Shown here: piece after piece, positions 36,480 to 49,900 of the stretch
How the letters are laid out: each line of letters begins with the position of its first letter
Position numbering within the stretch: position 1 is the first letter of the stretch
Assembly: GCF_954871325.1 (NCBI RefSeq)
Contig: NC_088778.1
Location: 29,745,120 to 29,809,119 of the forward strand
Reading direction: 5' to 3'
Origin: Gordionus sp. m RMFG-2023
Lineage: Eukaryota > Nematomorpha > Gordioida > Chordodea > Parachordodidae
Length of the DNA: 64,000 nucleotides
Notes under the pieces: generated by a model
Seen by the model: only the letters and a program-made list of their open reading frames with translations
The model's database searches: none
Told to the model about the DNA's origin: nothing
Made by a program: the position numbers and the translations under genes

Positions 36480-36613
36480 GCCTTAAAAATATGCATTGCA
36501 TTTACAATGTTACACCAATAATATATTAATAAAATAAAATTTTAATAAAAAAAGGTAGGATGCCCAACTTTAGAATAATTTAGCAAAATTTTCAATCGAA
36601 GAAAGAAATCGAG

Positions 36614-39600
36614 ATGTCTGGCAGGTTGCACCTTTTCAAGATAATTTTGACGGCGTGCCTTCACTTATTTTCGGCAATAAGATATGATGAAGCTTTTGAC
36701 CATGAATCACAACCCGATACGTATGTTAAAAGATGTACCTTTCCACCAGGAATGACTAACAAAGATTTAAAGATAGTGGACGAAAGATTTTTAAGTTTTG
36801 CGTTGGACTCAAGTTACATAAACAAGCATGTCGGTGCGCATATTATAAATTCCTCAATATTTATAAACCTATGCAAGCATTTGGGACCATCTTTTTTGCG
36901 GTTCGGTGGCACGACGTCAAATACGATTCGTTTTGAGTCGAATGTCGAAAATATCCAATCATATGGGGGAAGAAATATTGATCTATCGGCGAATAACAAA
37001 AATTTTCGAAATAAAAAAGGGAACAACGAAATTGACAAACATGATTTCGCAAAAGATTTTTCCTTGGTAAACAACGAAGCATTCCATCATGGACGAAACA
37101 GTAAAATTCCGATATCTAGGAACGATATCGAATTTATGGGAACGAGTTATGGACGCAACAAACTAGACCAATCATTTAAAAGCACGGATGACGATTTAAA
37201 TGGCTGGAATCGAGTCAATTATATAAATAATAATTTTTCGGGTACTACCAACAAAGATGGAGGCGATTACATGGACCCATTTAAAACCATTGAACATATC
37301 GGCTTGAGGGTAAAAAGAGAGGGATCTTATAAAGCGTATCGAATGAGCTCAAATCAACCACGACCCAGAAACCTATATCGGGAAACCATATTAAGCGGAA
37401 GGTTATGGGATGAAATTTACCAATTTTCCCAGAAAGTTGGCTGGGACCTTATTGTGACCCTCAATCCTCTCTCCCTCTTCGCCCCTCCCGTGGTAACTCA
37501 TAATAAAAAGGCGATCTCCGAGTATCCCCATTGGAACATCTCGAATATAAGAGAGTTTCTCAATTATTCATCCAACAGGGGTTATAAATTAAGTTTCCAA
37601 TTGGGCAACGAGCCCAATTCTTACCCCACCAGATTCGGTGTTTCGTACATGACCCCGCAAAAGTTAGCCAGTTACTTCGAGATTCTCAGAAGACAACTTT
37701 TAACGAGAGAATTTCCGTTTTACGCTGACGCTATAATCTCCGGCCCCGACGTTACTAAATTAGTCAAATACCATAAGAATCTTGTTCTCGATCCGATAGC
37801 TACCAAAACTTTCAATCGACTGTATGATACCGTTATCTCGAGAAACGATTCTTCTTTAGTTGACTCGGTACCCATCAAGTCACCGGCTTGGAAGTTTCTA
37901 GAATCCTTTTTGAGTTCGTTGGCGGACAACGATCCCGTGCCTAGAGTATTCGGCCCGTGGAACTATTTAGAAAAGTCAAAATTCGTCGCTAAATCTAAAG
38001 GGTTAACTTGGGGGTCTGTGATGTTAGATACGCCAAACGGGGGATCGAATTCGTTGAGCCAGACTCTGGCGGCTGTGCAAAAGGTTTCCTGGCACCATTA
38101 TTATTTAGACGGAAGGACGTCAATTCCCTCAGATTTCGTGGATCCGAATGTATTAAACCTATTCGTGAACGATGCCAAGGCCATGAATAGTATATTAGAA
38201 CTAGCGAATAGAGATAGAACGTCGCGATATAAATACAAGGCTTGGTTGGGCGAAGGTGGTTCTACCTACGGAGGAGGCACCATGGGCGTTTCCGACAGGT
38301 TTGAAATAATGTTTTAAGATAAAAAATGTAGGCTAAAATAATTAAAAAGAGATCAATCCTTTTTGATTACAAATTTATAAAATAAAGATGACAATTTCTT
38401 ATTTTGCAAAAATAGAAAGAATGAAAAAAAAAAGAGAAAATAAAAATGTTAAAATGCTTGCAAGGCAATTTTTTTTAAAATTTATATCTTTTTATATAAT
38501 ATATTTATTTTTCGCAAACATGCTTGATTTAATTTTATATAATGATATCTCACAAATTTTGATTATATTAATTTTAAATAGGTTATGTTATATAAAAATA
38601 TTATGTAGTATTTTTAAAAAAAATATGGCATTTTGATTTGAGTCAACATAAAATTTTTATAAATACTTTCTAAACGACTAATTTGGGTTAGGTTAAAAAT
38701 AGGAAATTTACGAACAGTTTAGTATTTTTTTCAGAGATCATTATTTTTTACATTGTATATTTATCAATTATTAATATTGATTAAATTCGTTCAAAATTTT
38801 TATTTTTTCAACCTTGAATAATTTAGTGAGCGTGTTTTTTTAAATTAAAACTTTGATTTTGGCAGAAGTACCATTTACGCCCCAGTCCGGCCCAGATTTT
38901 TTAAAAATATATTTATTTATTTATAATTTTTATAGATAATGGCAAACTATTCGCCATGGCCTTGGTATTTATTTAGAAAAATTTTTTTAGACCCGGCCTG
39001 GGTATATTTAAAAAAAATTAAAACTTCCCTTACATCTTACCTTACTTTTATTGCATCTATCTTATAATATTACTATTATTTTCATTGCATGTTCAAAATC
39101 TTTAAATAAACTACATAAACAATCATTGATTTGAGATTATGAGGAATTTATTTGATTAATTATTGGAAGAAAGATTGTGCATACTAAATATCGGGGCCGA
39201 CTCAAACCTCCCGCCCCATAAAATAATTTTATACAACTTCAATAATTTTTTATGAAGGATTAATGCATGGTCTACTCGGGCCAGACTTTGGGTCCGGGTC
39301 TAGGGGTCTCTGATTTATCATAATTTATTTATATTTCACTACAGATTTATCGCTGGTTTCATGTTTTTAGACAAGCTGGGCGTTTGCGCTACGCACGGGA
39401 TAGAGGTTTTCATGAGGCAAAGTTTGGTTAACGGTAGATACGCGCTCATAGGACAGGACTCGGTTCCTAATCCCGATTATTGGATAGCCATTTTGTTCAA
39501 GCGGTTGGTGGGGCCTAAGGTGTTACCTTTACTCAGTACCCATTCCAAGACCGTCAATAATAAAGAAAATTACGATTCATTATCCGATTCGCAAATACTC

Positions 39601-40173
39601 AAAATGATCAAATCGGCCTCTAGACCATCATCTGCCGGGAAACAACCACATAAAATGGGTAACAAAAAATTTGACAAACTTCTAGAAAAAATCAGGTTAA
39701 CTAATCGATACGGGGAAGAGAGGGCAGAATACGAGTTCGTAAGGGTTTACGCCCATTGCATAAACCCTAACAACACGGTTTACAACAAACACTTGGGTGG
39801 TATAGTGATTTATGCCATGAATTTGATGCCAAAACCTGTCATAGTTAGGTTAGATAGCCGAGAACATGCTCTGGGAGGCATCCTACATTCCTATCTTTTG
39901 ACCTCGCCCGAATTGCACCATAAATCTAACCACAACAAATGGAATTTAAACAGGTCCTCATCGCCCTTAATCCCAAAATTATTGACTCGCGAAGTGGCTT
40001 TAAACGGCAAGATTTTGAAAATGAACGGATCCAAATTACCACCGCTCAAGCCTAAAATAACTAAAAGATTATCTGGAAAGGATCACATTCACGATGAGCT
40101 AGATATTCAACTTTCGCCATTTTCCTACGGATTTTTCATATATCCTAAAGCTAAGTTCGAAATATGTGTCTAG
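36614..40173 (+). CDS. HPSE: Heparanase (GH79 endo-beta-glucuronidase), two exons
   Basis: Exons 36614-38298 and 39345-40173 (donor GTTTGA, acceptor CACTACAG, phase 2), 837 residues. Heparanases cut heparan sulfate chains at glucuronic acid in the matrix or lysosome. The N-terminus is a likely signal peptide (residues 1-21). FLRFGGTTSNTIRF is near residue 95. The proton donor Glu is in QLGNEPNSY (E333) and the nucleophile Glu in WLGEGGSTYGGG (E547), with WHHYYLDGRT between. After the splice AGFMFLDKLG and the C-terminal beta domain follow. Human heparanase has 543 residues. Extra length lies in a low-complexity, Asn-rich stretch (about 112-245, where human has the excised linker), about 95 residues between the catalytic Glu, and a basic insert near 623-690. 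Whether the linker is processed cannot be seen. A single intron is unusual. Confidence 0.93.
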
Positions 40174-40193
40174 ATGATTTAAATCATTATCAA

Positions 40194-40199
40194 AATAAA
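40194..40199 (+). terminator. Candidate polyadenylation signal of heparanase
   Basis: AATAAA 21 bp after the heparanase stop codon. Plausible, although very close to the stop. Confidence 0.35.
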
Positions 40200-40826
40200 T
40201 ATTAAAAATGATTGAATGATGTTTTTTTTCTTATACCTCAAAAATAAAATGGGAAAAAGATTTATTTTTATTAGTCATTCCGCAAATGATATTAATACTC
40301 TATTATCTAAAATGTATAACTACAATGAATTATTAGTCCCAATACTGTTTGACAATTAATTGAAAGAATATGACAATCATTGTAAAATAATTAAGATTTA
40401 ACTAAATAATATCCAATTTATTGTTATTTCGATTTCCATTATACACCAGTATAGGGGAGACTGGGGCGAGTAGGCCCATAAGGCTTGTTAGAGTTCATTT
40501 GATTTAATTTTTTTTTAAAAAAACACGAAAATTTAGATGTTCAAATTTTAATTTTAAATTGCATTCAAAACGTAATTATAGCCTTGAGTGTCTATTATAA
40601 AGTTTTTACGATTAAATGTGTATTTAAGCATACTAAATAATTATATTTTGGAATGCAAAAATTAAATTAGAGAAATTAATTTTTTTTAAATTCAAAATAA
40701 TATGATAAATCCGGTCATGGCTTACTTTATTCGAATATTTACTGATATGATATGATGTCAAAATGTATTAGCAAATAATTAATATTTTAAAAAGGTAAAA
40801 TAAATAAAGGTGAAAAATTGTAGAAA

Positions 40827-41004
40827 TAGAATTTACGGGAAAGGATAGGGGATAAAAAAAAGGAAGCTTGGAAAATGGAAGGTTATTCAATGGAAGAAGA
40901 ACGAATTATGGCGGTAGAAAGTCTTTGGCGTAAGAAGAGGGATTTCTTAGGCTGGTCGGTTTTTTCGCGGATCCATTTGCGTAAATCTTTGAAAAAACGT
41001 TGAG
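40827..41004 (+). other. Unassigned open stretch between heparanase and the deleted hAT
   Basis: A frame of about 58 codons is open from after a TAG to a TGA and reads KKKEAWKMEGYSMEEERIMA then VESLWRKKRDFLGWSVFSR. It is less AT-rich than its surroundings. On the opposite strand a good donor (GAG then GTAAGT) lies near 41205. I recognise nothing; it could be an isolated exon or a transposon remnant. The rest of 40.2-42.0 kb shows nothing. Confidence 0.15.
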
Positions 41005-42084
41005 CTTCTCATTTCTTAATAAATATTTTAGCCAATTTTGCATCAAAATAGATTAATAAATAAATTTAATAGGAGACTTGAAAAAACCCACCTAACATGA
41101 TTAGCCTCGGCGATGATTTTACAAGCCGTTTTTGAGGTCATTAAAGACACAAATCATTATTAATTTAAAATCCTGACCAATGTGGCATCAACTTACCTCG
41201 GTCTCCTTTATATTAAAAATTATTTTGATATATTAAGCTGAAACTTAGGAATTAGCTATTTATTTGCATTCTTTTTCTGGTATAATAATGTAAGAGAAAA
41301 AAATTGTGTAGCAGAGCGAACAAATAATTTAGTAAATTAAGTTAAAAATTGACCCCCCAAAAAAATTGGCAAAATATTAAAAAATATTTATAAACAGGGT
41401 AATTGAAGAAGAAACTCTTGTTAAGAATATGTAATTAAGAATATGTAAGAATTTATACACCAAATATTCCTAACTAATTTAAGAAACAAAGTAGTATTAT
41501 ACAAAATATATAATTAAATGATAAATTATACATAATATATAAAAAGATGATAATAATTTTCTATGATTATTCGTTAGCGATTTCTTATTAAATTTTCTTC
41601 CAAATTCTTTTTTTATAGTGATACATTATATATGAAAGATAGGGTAGTGTGAGGGGGGATTATCACCTCTCCCCCTCACTCGCTACCTCCCCTTGGTTAC
41701 TCGCTTGCAAGAGTTACTTTTTTCACTGAGAAAGAAAGATCTTAGCTTTTACAATTATTTTATTTTAAAGTATTATTTTTAAAAATGGAATAGGCGGGAA
41801 TAGCTTTATAAAAATAAATTTCCCATTTTGTTGGCGATTCACCTAAAATTGAGTTGAACATATACTACATTTTTCAAACAATATATTTTATTGTTCTCGC
41901 TTGTTTAGAAATATTTTCTGACTATTTATTTTCGAAGATCCGACTTCAATCCAGAACCTTATTTTAGAAATAGATCCTGGCCTGCCTGATTCAAAAACAA
42001 GTAAAAATATTGGGAAAAAATAATATATATATATGATTTTTTAGGTACAGAATTATATATATGTTAACGTCAATGTGTTTTTGC

Positions 42085-43110
42085 GCCTCTCCTTTTTAAA
42101 AATGAGGAGTGGTAGCTAGCTCCTTTTAGGGCTGGATTGGAGGAGTGCCGCTCCACTGCTCCTTTAAATTTATGGTATAAATTAAATTATTTTTTAAATA
42201 TTAATAATATTTGTTAATTAAAATTCGATAAAAATGTAATTTTATTTTATATAATTTATCCATTATTAAATATTGAGCCAAATTTTATATTGGGTTTTCT
42301 TCTAATCTTTTAAATATTGAACATCAAGTTTTTCATTTTTATATTGAAAATTTTGTGGAAAATCTTGTAAATCATATTAATATTCATTTTATAGATATAT
42401 AATAAAATAGTTTTCGATATTATGGATTTAGAGATCATAGAAGAAGAAATCGAAATTGAATTTCCATCATACAAAAAATATTTTAAACTTCTAAAAGATG
42501 TTGATACAAATGATCAAACGCAAAATGCCTTTTGTGTTTAAGTAAAAGTATTTCATTTTGAAAAGTGAGCAGCTCCAATCTAAAAAAGCATCTAAAAATA
42601 AAAAATCTTTCTTTACAAAATGATAACTATGCTTGGGTTGTTAGATATGATGCTTTTTAAATATATTTTAATATTTATTTTAATTTTCTCATTACTTGTT
42701 CAACCTCCTTTTTTATACCGTGAATTAAAAAATATCTTTATAAAATACAATACCCCGCTTACCTCTAGTGCTCCTATGGAGCGCCTATTTAGTATTACAA
42801 AACAGGTCTTAGGGGAGAGGCGTGGATGTTTGTTAGATTCTATAGAAAATTTATTACTTAAGGCTAATAAAAGATTATAAATATTTTGATAGATCATTTA
42901 ATGTAAATAAAACTTTTTGATAAAAAAAATATGATTTTATTTTGTGTACCTTCTAAAAAATTAAAATCAAAGGGGCGGTTATGGAGTAGCACTCCATTAC
43001 TTGGAGCGGGAGTTAGCTCCTTTTAAAAATGTAGTAGTGGGATTGGGAGCTCTTTTTGAGAAGGTAAGAGCGGGAGCTAACTACTTTTAAAAAGGAGCGT
43101 TAACAACTCT
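42085..43110 (+). mobile_element. Internally deleted hAT element
   Basis: It retains only the two ends of a transposase: a broken BED finger near 42421-42610 (reading NAFCV, later NLKKHLKIKN) and the C-terminal dimerisation block at 42755-42880, TPLTSSAPMERLFSITKQVL followed by KANKRL. The catalytic middle is gone. Terminal regions carry inverted repeats of a GGAGC/GCTCC-rich sequence (left GGTAGCTAGCTCC near 42110, right GGGAGCTAACTAC near 43074) and the right end is GCGTTAACAACTCTG. Likely mobilised in trans by a full-length relative; the gene at 1-1556 is of the same superfamily. Confidence 0.7.
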
Positions 43111-43952
43111 GCTAGAATATATTCTTGCTTATTTACGCAATGGTTCAAAGTTAATAAGAAATTTATTAAAGTAAAAATTATATATTATCTAAATTATTTT
43201 ATTTAATATCTATTTAAAATATGATTGGTTCCTGATTTTTTAGTGCAGCAATTTTATTCTCTGTGCAATATTATATTGTATAATTGAAATAATTTTATAT
43301 GTGTAATTAATTGATTTTATATATTAAGTTTTTTTATCTTTAACATGTGATGTATGATTTGATTTTATAGTGCTATCGTTGTAAATCTAATATAAAATAT
43401 ATATGTGCAATTAAAAATAAATAGATTATCGTGTCATACTATTCTCTTTAAATCGCTTGAATTTATTTTTAAAGATAGGAAGTAATTAAAGTTCATGTAA
43501 TTCGAAGAACCCACTTAAGGAAACTCGATCGAAAGTCGGGCAAAAGTGAACCAAACCGCAAAACGTGGGGTATAGGGGTGAAGCCCCCATAAAAATGAGA
43601 CCTCTATAAAAAAATTTCCTCTAGGCAGTAGCGTCGGTGCTTTCCCCATGCAATCCAATATAAAAATGCCAAGATATTAAAATAAATTGGCTTGATCAAT
43701 CTTGCTAAAATATTGGCAATCAATGCAAAGGAAATGATGTACAAATATATTATTATATTGGGCAAGAACTCAATCTTTAAAAAGAGAAATTTATTTACAT
43801 GTAAAATATTTTTCTCCAATATATAAAAAAAGTTGTTTCTTTTTTTGATTAAAAAGGTAGTGTCTTTTAAATAGGTATATTCAAAATCTCTTTCGATTAT
43901 TTTTTAAATTTTATTCTTCGTGGATTTAATTACATTTATATTTTTTGCTATC

Positions 43953-46900
43953 ATGTCGTTAACAGATGTTAAGGTAATTTTATAAAAAAATTATGAAAAT
44001 GATATATAAATTAATAGACATCATCTCCTGAATCAGGAAACTATGTAGGTTTTGCTAATCTTCCAAATCAGGTACATAGAAAATCTGTTAAAAAAGGATT
44101 TGAATTTACTTTGATGGTTGTAGGTAGATTTAAATGTATTATGATACAACTATTTTTTATTAAAATATAGGTGAATCTGGTTTGGGTAAGAGCACCTTAA
44201 TAAACAGTCTATTTTTGACTGATTTATATCCTGATAGAGTAGTACCAAGTGCTGAAGGTATGTTCTAATAAATATTTTAATAAAAATATTTCCTGACAAA
44301 TTAACATTCATAAATAAATAGAAAAAATTAACCAAACTCTTAAAATTGAAGCCTCCTCTGTGGAAATTGAGGAGAGAGGTGTTAAATTACGTTTAACTGT
44401 TGTTGACACTCCTGGATTTGGAGATTCCATAGATAATACTAATTGGTATTTTGAATATAATTGCTTTTAATAAACATATATATACAATATTGTAATTATT
44501 ACTTAATTACTTTTCATTTATCATATATTTTTAATAAAATAAAAATAATTAGCTTTGAATCAATCCTGAAGTATATAAATGATCAATTTGAACACTACCT
44601 TTATGATGAAAGTGGGTTAAATAGGAGACATATAGTAGACACTAGGGTTCACTGCTGCTTTTATTTTATTAATCCTATTGGACATGGGTAGTTATGACAT
44701 TTCATGATATAATAATATTATATAACCTTGTTTAATCTTGAAATATGAATATCTATTAGTAACTTTTTTTTTCTAATAAAAAATATACTAGATTGAAGCC
44801 TTTAGACATAGAACTGATGAAAAGGTTGCACACAAAGGTTAATATTGTTCCAGTTATATCTAAAGCTGACACTTTAACCATTAAAGAGTGCAAAGTTTTC
44901 AAAGAAAGGGTATACCAAAAATTACTTTTATTATATATCTTATTATAAGACAGTTTAAGATTTCCTATATGCATAGATACTTATCTTTAAATCTCCTATA
45001 AAAATAATTTAAAATATAAATTGTTACATCTTGAGTATTTTATTTATGTGTGTGCAATTTAAATTGAAAACATAGACTCAGTTTGTAATCAATTTCTTAA
45101 AATTCCCTTTACAATGAATATCTATATCTGCCCGCCTTAAACTTAATTTTTTTTTGAATACAGCTTAGCCTTTATGTAACCTCATAATATAATATCAGGC
45201 AAGATTAGCTCCATCTCATATATGACATCTTTAGGTATAATTTAAAGCTAAAATGGAATAAGAGACATAAAACAATTCTGAGCTATTTCCTTCAAAATCC
45301 CAATTCCATACACACCTTATCTATAATATAATAACGTCTTCAAACTAAGTGTACAGAGCCCTTCTAAAATACTCCCACCCTAATAATGTCATTTTCATTG
45401 CCCATCATAGTCAAAATCAATAAATATTCCAAATCAAAAATAAAGAACCCCCTCCACCCAATTTAATGGTTTATTTTTTTTAAATTCACTTGATATATAA
45501 GTATTATCTTTCTAGAATAAAAAAATGTCATTTTTTTTTGATCTTCTAAATTTCGTGTTCATATTAAAATGAGTTTATTGAATTAATAATTACATTACAT
45601 AAAAAAGTATCTACAGCTGGCAAAATCGTATTATAAGAAAGTTTACAACATAATAAATTAATTAACATTTTTTTCAAAACTATAATCTATAAAATATCTT
45701 TTAAAATTGAGCAACAAAATTATTAGCATTAATCTTATCTTTTTTATACAATTTTTTTTTATTAAAATAAAAAAATGCGCAAATAAAACTAAATATAAAA
45801 CAATTTCCCAATTTATTTTTCCAGGTAGATTTTATCATATAATTCAATATCAAAAACTAGTTCTAACTCATTAAAATTTCAACAAATCGAGATAATATAA
45901 TATAAAAAAAATTACTAATGCTTAATTTTTATTTATAATTTACTAATTTTGCTGGAGATAATGTGGTACAAATGTACACAGCAGAATTATCAGAATTTTT
46001 TTTTTAGAACTTAGAGAGAATATGTACCCTTTAAAACCCCCCTCCACTTAAGTCAAAGACGTTAAGATCCACTTAATAACTTAGATATAAAATGGATATG
46101 GCTGACTATGAGGTAGATATCCGTGAGAGACAGACCCGATCCACAAGAAAATTATTTTCCCAACCTGAACATTAAAATAATTAGATATTCCCCGACCCAT
46201 CCCTACCCGAGAATCAATATATTCAAACAAAAAATTTACCCTGGAATTTTCACATTTTTTTAAAAAGTATGCTATAAAAAATATCTAAAATTAGACAGAA
46301 TTGTAAAATAATATACAATCAAACCATATATTGATTGATGTGGCGGATTAAATTCAAAATTATAACGAAATTATTTCCCAGCTAGTCCCACCTCAAATTT
46401 TGAGACGGTTTGATTAGTTCTCAGGTTTCGCAAAATTCTACTATGAGTTTATCCTATCACCTCCCATTCATAAATTTTGACGACGCCATTGTATCTTAGC
46501 ATCCCATCCCCTCACCGAGGTCCGTTATATATCAGTGTTGTTAAACGGAGATTTAAGCCGATTTTTCAAAATGGCTCGATGTTACTCGAGGCCTGAAGAT
46601 TTTGTTCATAGATGGCACAGGACATCACTTAGCCAAATCTCGAGGCTTAGGCAATATTTTTTGGCTTAAATATTGAATTGTCCCCCTTTTTAAAAAAAAT
46701 CGGCTCAATTCGAGCTGTTTAACGACACTATTACATATATATAATATTGACTACAAAGACAACTTTACAAATAAAATCTACGGTTTAACGTTTTTAATAT
46801 TATTTTTCTTATACCAAAATGAAAGATTTTAAGAGAGATTCAAGAAAATGGAATACACGTCTATCAAATGCCTGATTGCGAGAGCGACGAGGACGAAGAG

Positions 46901-49900
46901 TTTAAGCAGCAAGTTAGGATGTTGAAAGTAATATTCTATCTTTAACAATATTTTTTTTTAGAGGATTAAAGTTATTCCCTAAACCTCTTTTTTTTCCGCC
47001 TTAAATTTAATAGATAAATTTTTCAAAATGGCGAGGGAGACAAATTGATGGATGAAGCTTCTTATCATAACTGCAAACAACGTTTTCACCTCAGTGTAGT
47101 GTTAGAGCGAAATATTGGACATTTTTTTTTTGCGAAGGAGAAAAATGAATGAAATAAGACCAGTTTATGTCATTTATAGTTACATGGCAAAATACATAAA
47201 TATTTGTATGTCCTTTTAGCGTTACATTTAGATAAAATTAAATAAACATTGATTTTTTTTTTATTTTAAAGATTGGTTGTAAACAGTAGTGGACTCTTTG
47301 CACCTCTCCACAAATTTTTTTGACCGAGCATTAATATTTTCGTTTCTATTGGTTTAAAATAGGAAAAATATGTATTTAAAAAAAATACCTAATAAATAGA
47401 TTAATTAATGATCGACCACTTTAATTATTCTAGCGCTTGAAATTTATAAGCTGCTACAGGCGCATACCAAAGGGGAAGGAAGGGGGAAATCCCATCATCA
47501 CAAATTTACCTCTTTTCGTAAATATAATTTTAAACTTATAAAAAAAAATCTATATCCCTCGCCCCCCCCCACCTCTCCCTCAAATAGGTTACATTGTATC
47601 ACTTTAAAGAAGAATTTGTAAGAAAAATCAGTAAAAGTTAATTACTTTTAAAAATAGAACTATCAGAGTTGTTAAAAGATACTTTTCAAATGGATCTAGA
47701 TAGAGATATATTTCTACAATTGTATTATATGCAGCATTAAAATGTTTTGTTCTAATTCAATTCGAGCATCATATGTTACTTTTTTTAAAAAAAATTAAAG
47801 ATATTCTTATTATATTTTGGAACATTCTATTACTTACGTCCGAAAAGTTCCGGAATCTTATACCCATTCCGTTTTCCACATAGCTTGTTAAGACTCCTTA
47901 TTTTCCCCCCATTTTCTATTTTAGCCAACTGAAATCAGATACAAATTTTCTTCCCGAATTTAACTTTTATTTTGATTGGTTACTAATTTAGTAATCCATT
48001 TTGGGATTGCCAAATTTGATGAATTCCTAAATTCGGCAGGAAAATTCGTAGCTAATTTCATCCAGTTAGGACGATGAAATTATCAAATCGATAAACGATT
48101 AAAAAATTTGTTGCATTCGCAATTTATATAATATAGAGTTCGATGCCATTTGCTGTGTGCGGATCTATGGGGATGGTCGAAGTTAAAGGTAAGAAAGGAG
48201 TGCGGGGCAGAATTTATCCTTGGGGAGTTGTCGAAGTCGAAAACACTACGCATAGCGATTTCCTTAAACTCAGAAATATGCTCATGTTAGTCATCTCAAA
48301 TTAAATATATGGATGCCTTTTTTTTATATACAAATATTTAAAACATTTCTTAAGGGACTTATAAGTATATCAGCTGATACGGTCCAAAAAAAAATGTTAG
48401 AAAATTATATAATGGGAGCGTTTAACATTCATTTACTGCTCAATATTTTCGATTCTCCCCTTTAAAACAATTTACAAAATACAGACAAAGTTATCTAAAA
48501 ATAACGACATTTTGAAAATTCCGGACCAAGGCCGTAAAATCAAAAATAACCCGAGCCGGGTCGAATAAATCTCTGGCAGGATTTTAAAATAATTTTTTAA
48601 AAAAAATATATAAAGCCGGTCCGATCTAAAATTTGGACCTCTTCAAGTCTCTGGTATTTATGTATAGTTTTTTTAATTAATTTTTTTTCTTCTTAGAACA
48701 CATATGCAAGATTTGCAAGAAGTGACCCACGATTTACATTACGAAAATTTCAGATCCCTCAAACTCAGTGACAAGCCGTGAGTCATAATCATTTTGCTTT
48801 TTTCTTTGTAGGAAGGAAGGAAGGAAGGAAGGAAGCATTTATTGGTGTTAATAAGCCCGATTCGGGACGATTTTTTAAAACGGCCCTATTAAGATTTTAG
48901 CTAAAATAATATTATGTGAGCATCGAAATTTGACAAATAGAAGCATTTCTGCCAGCTATGAGTAAAATCTTTAGGCTTGCATAATTGTTATTTTGGTTAA
49001 TAATCTTAATCGGGTCGGCTTTTTAACAACACTAAGTTAGAAGGTTACCCTTTGAAAAGTAATTAGTCATCTTTTTTTTTAAAGTAACTAAAGTTACATT
49101 TTTTTTAAATTAGAGTTTTTTTTCGCAAACACTGTAAATAATTTACTTCAATAAACACTAGAACTTACGAATTAAAACTTGAAACAAGAAATTTTTGAAT
49201 ATATTTCAAAATTTCTCTTGATTTTGATTCTTTTTAAAATTTAAAATATTCAAGTTAAATGTATGATTTTTTTTTCTTCTAATTTTTACATATTTAAAAA
49301 AAAAATATTAAATAATTTTATATTTTAATATTATTTTATTTTTTTTTCAAATAAAAAGGAATGATAAATCTAAAAAAGATCAACCCGACGCAGGTGATGA
49401 AAAGGACAAAATTTTGAAGCAGAAAGAATTAGAGGTTTAAAAAAATATTGATATATATCAGAGCCTTCGCCCCTGGTTTTATATCTTCAGGCCCGGCACG
49501 GATATTTTTTTTTTAAAAAAAAATTAAATTATAATTTATTTATAAAAATTATTCCAGGAATTATTTAATAATAACTTAAGTTTTATAAATTTATTACGAC
49601 TAATGGCTAGTGTTGTTGGACTGCTGTCAATTCAATATTTTATTCAGAAAAATATAACGAGAAAAAAAAAGTCAAGTGCAAAATGCCTGTATATAAAAGG
49701 TATTTAAAAGTGGCTTGTGAAGAAAAAAATGTTAGGGTGTCGCTTTTTTTAACCAACAACTAATAATTGTTTTACAATTTTTTATCAAAACTAAAAAAAA
49801 AATATATTTAAATTTATTTTCGATTATACATAAATAGAAAGTAAAAATTACCCGTTTTATGCTCATCGTGTATTTCAAATGACATGCTGTAAAATACCTA

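Noticed and set aside
36814-37929. Minus-strand ORFs across heparanase
   Set aside because: Antisense to a strongly supported coding exon with conserved catalytic motifs.
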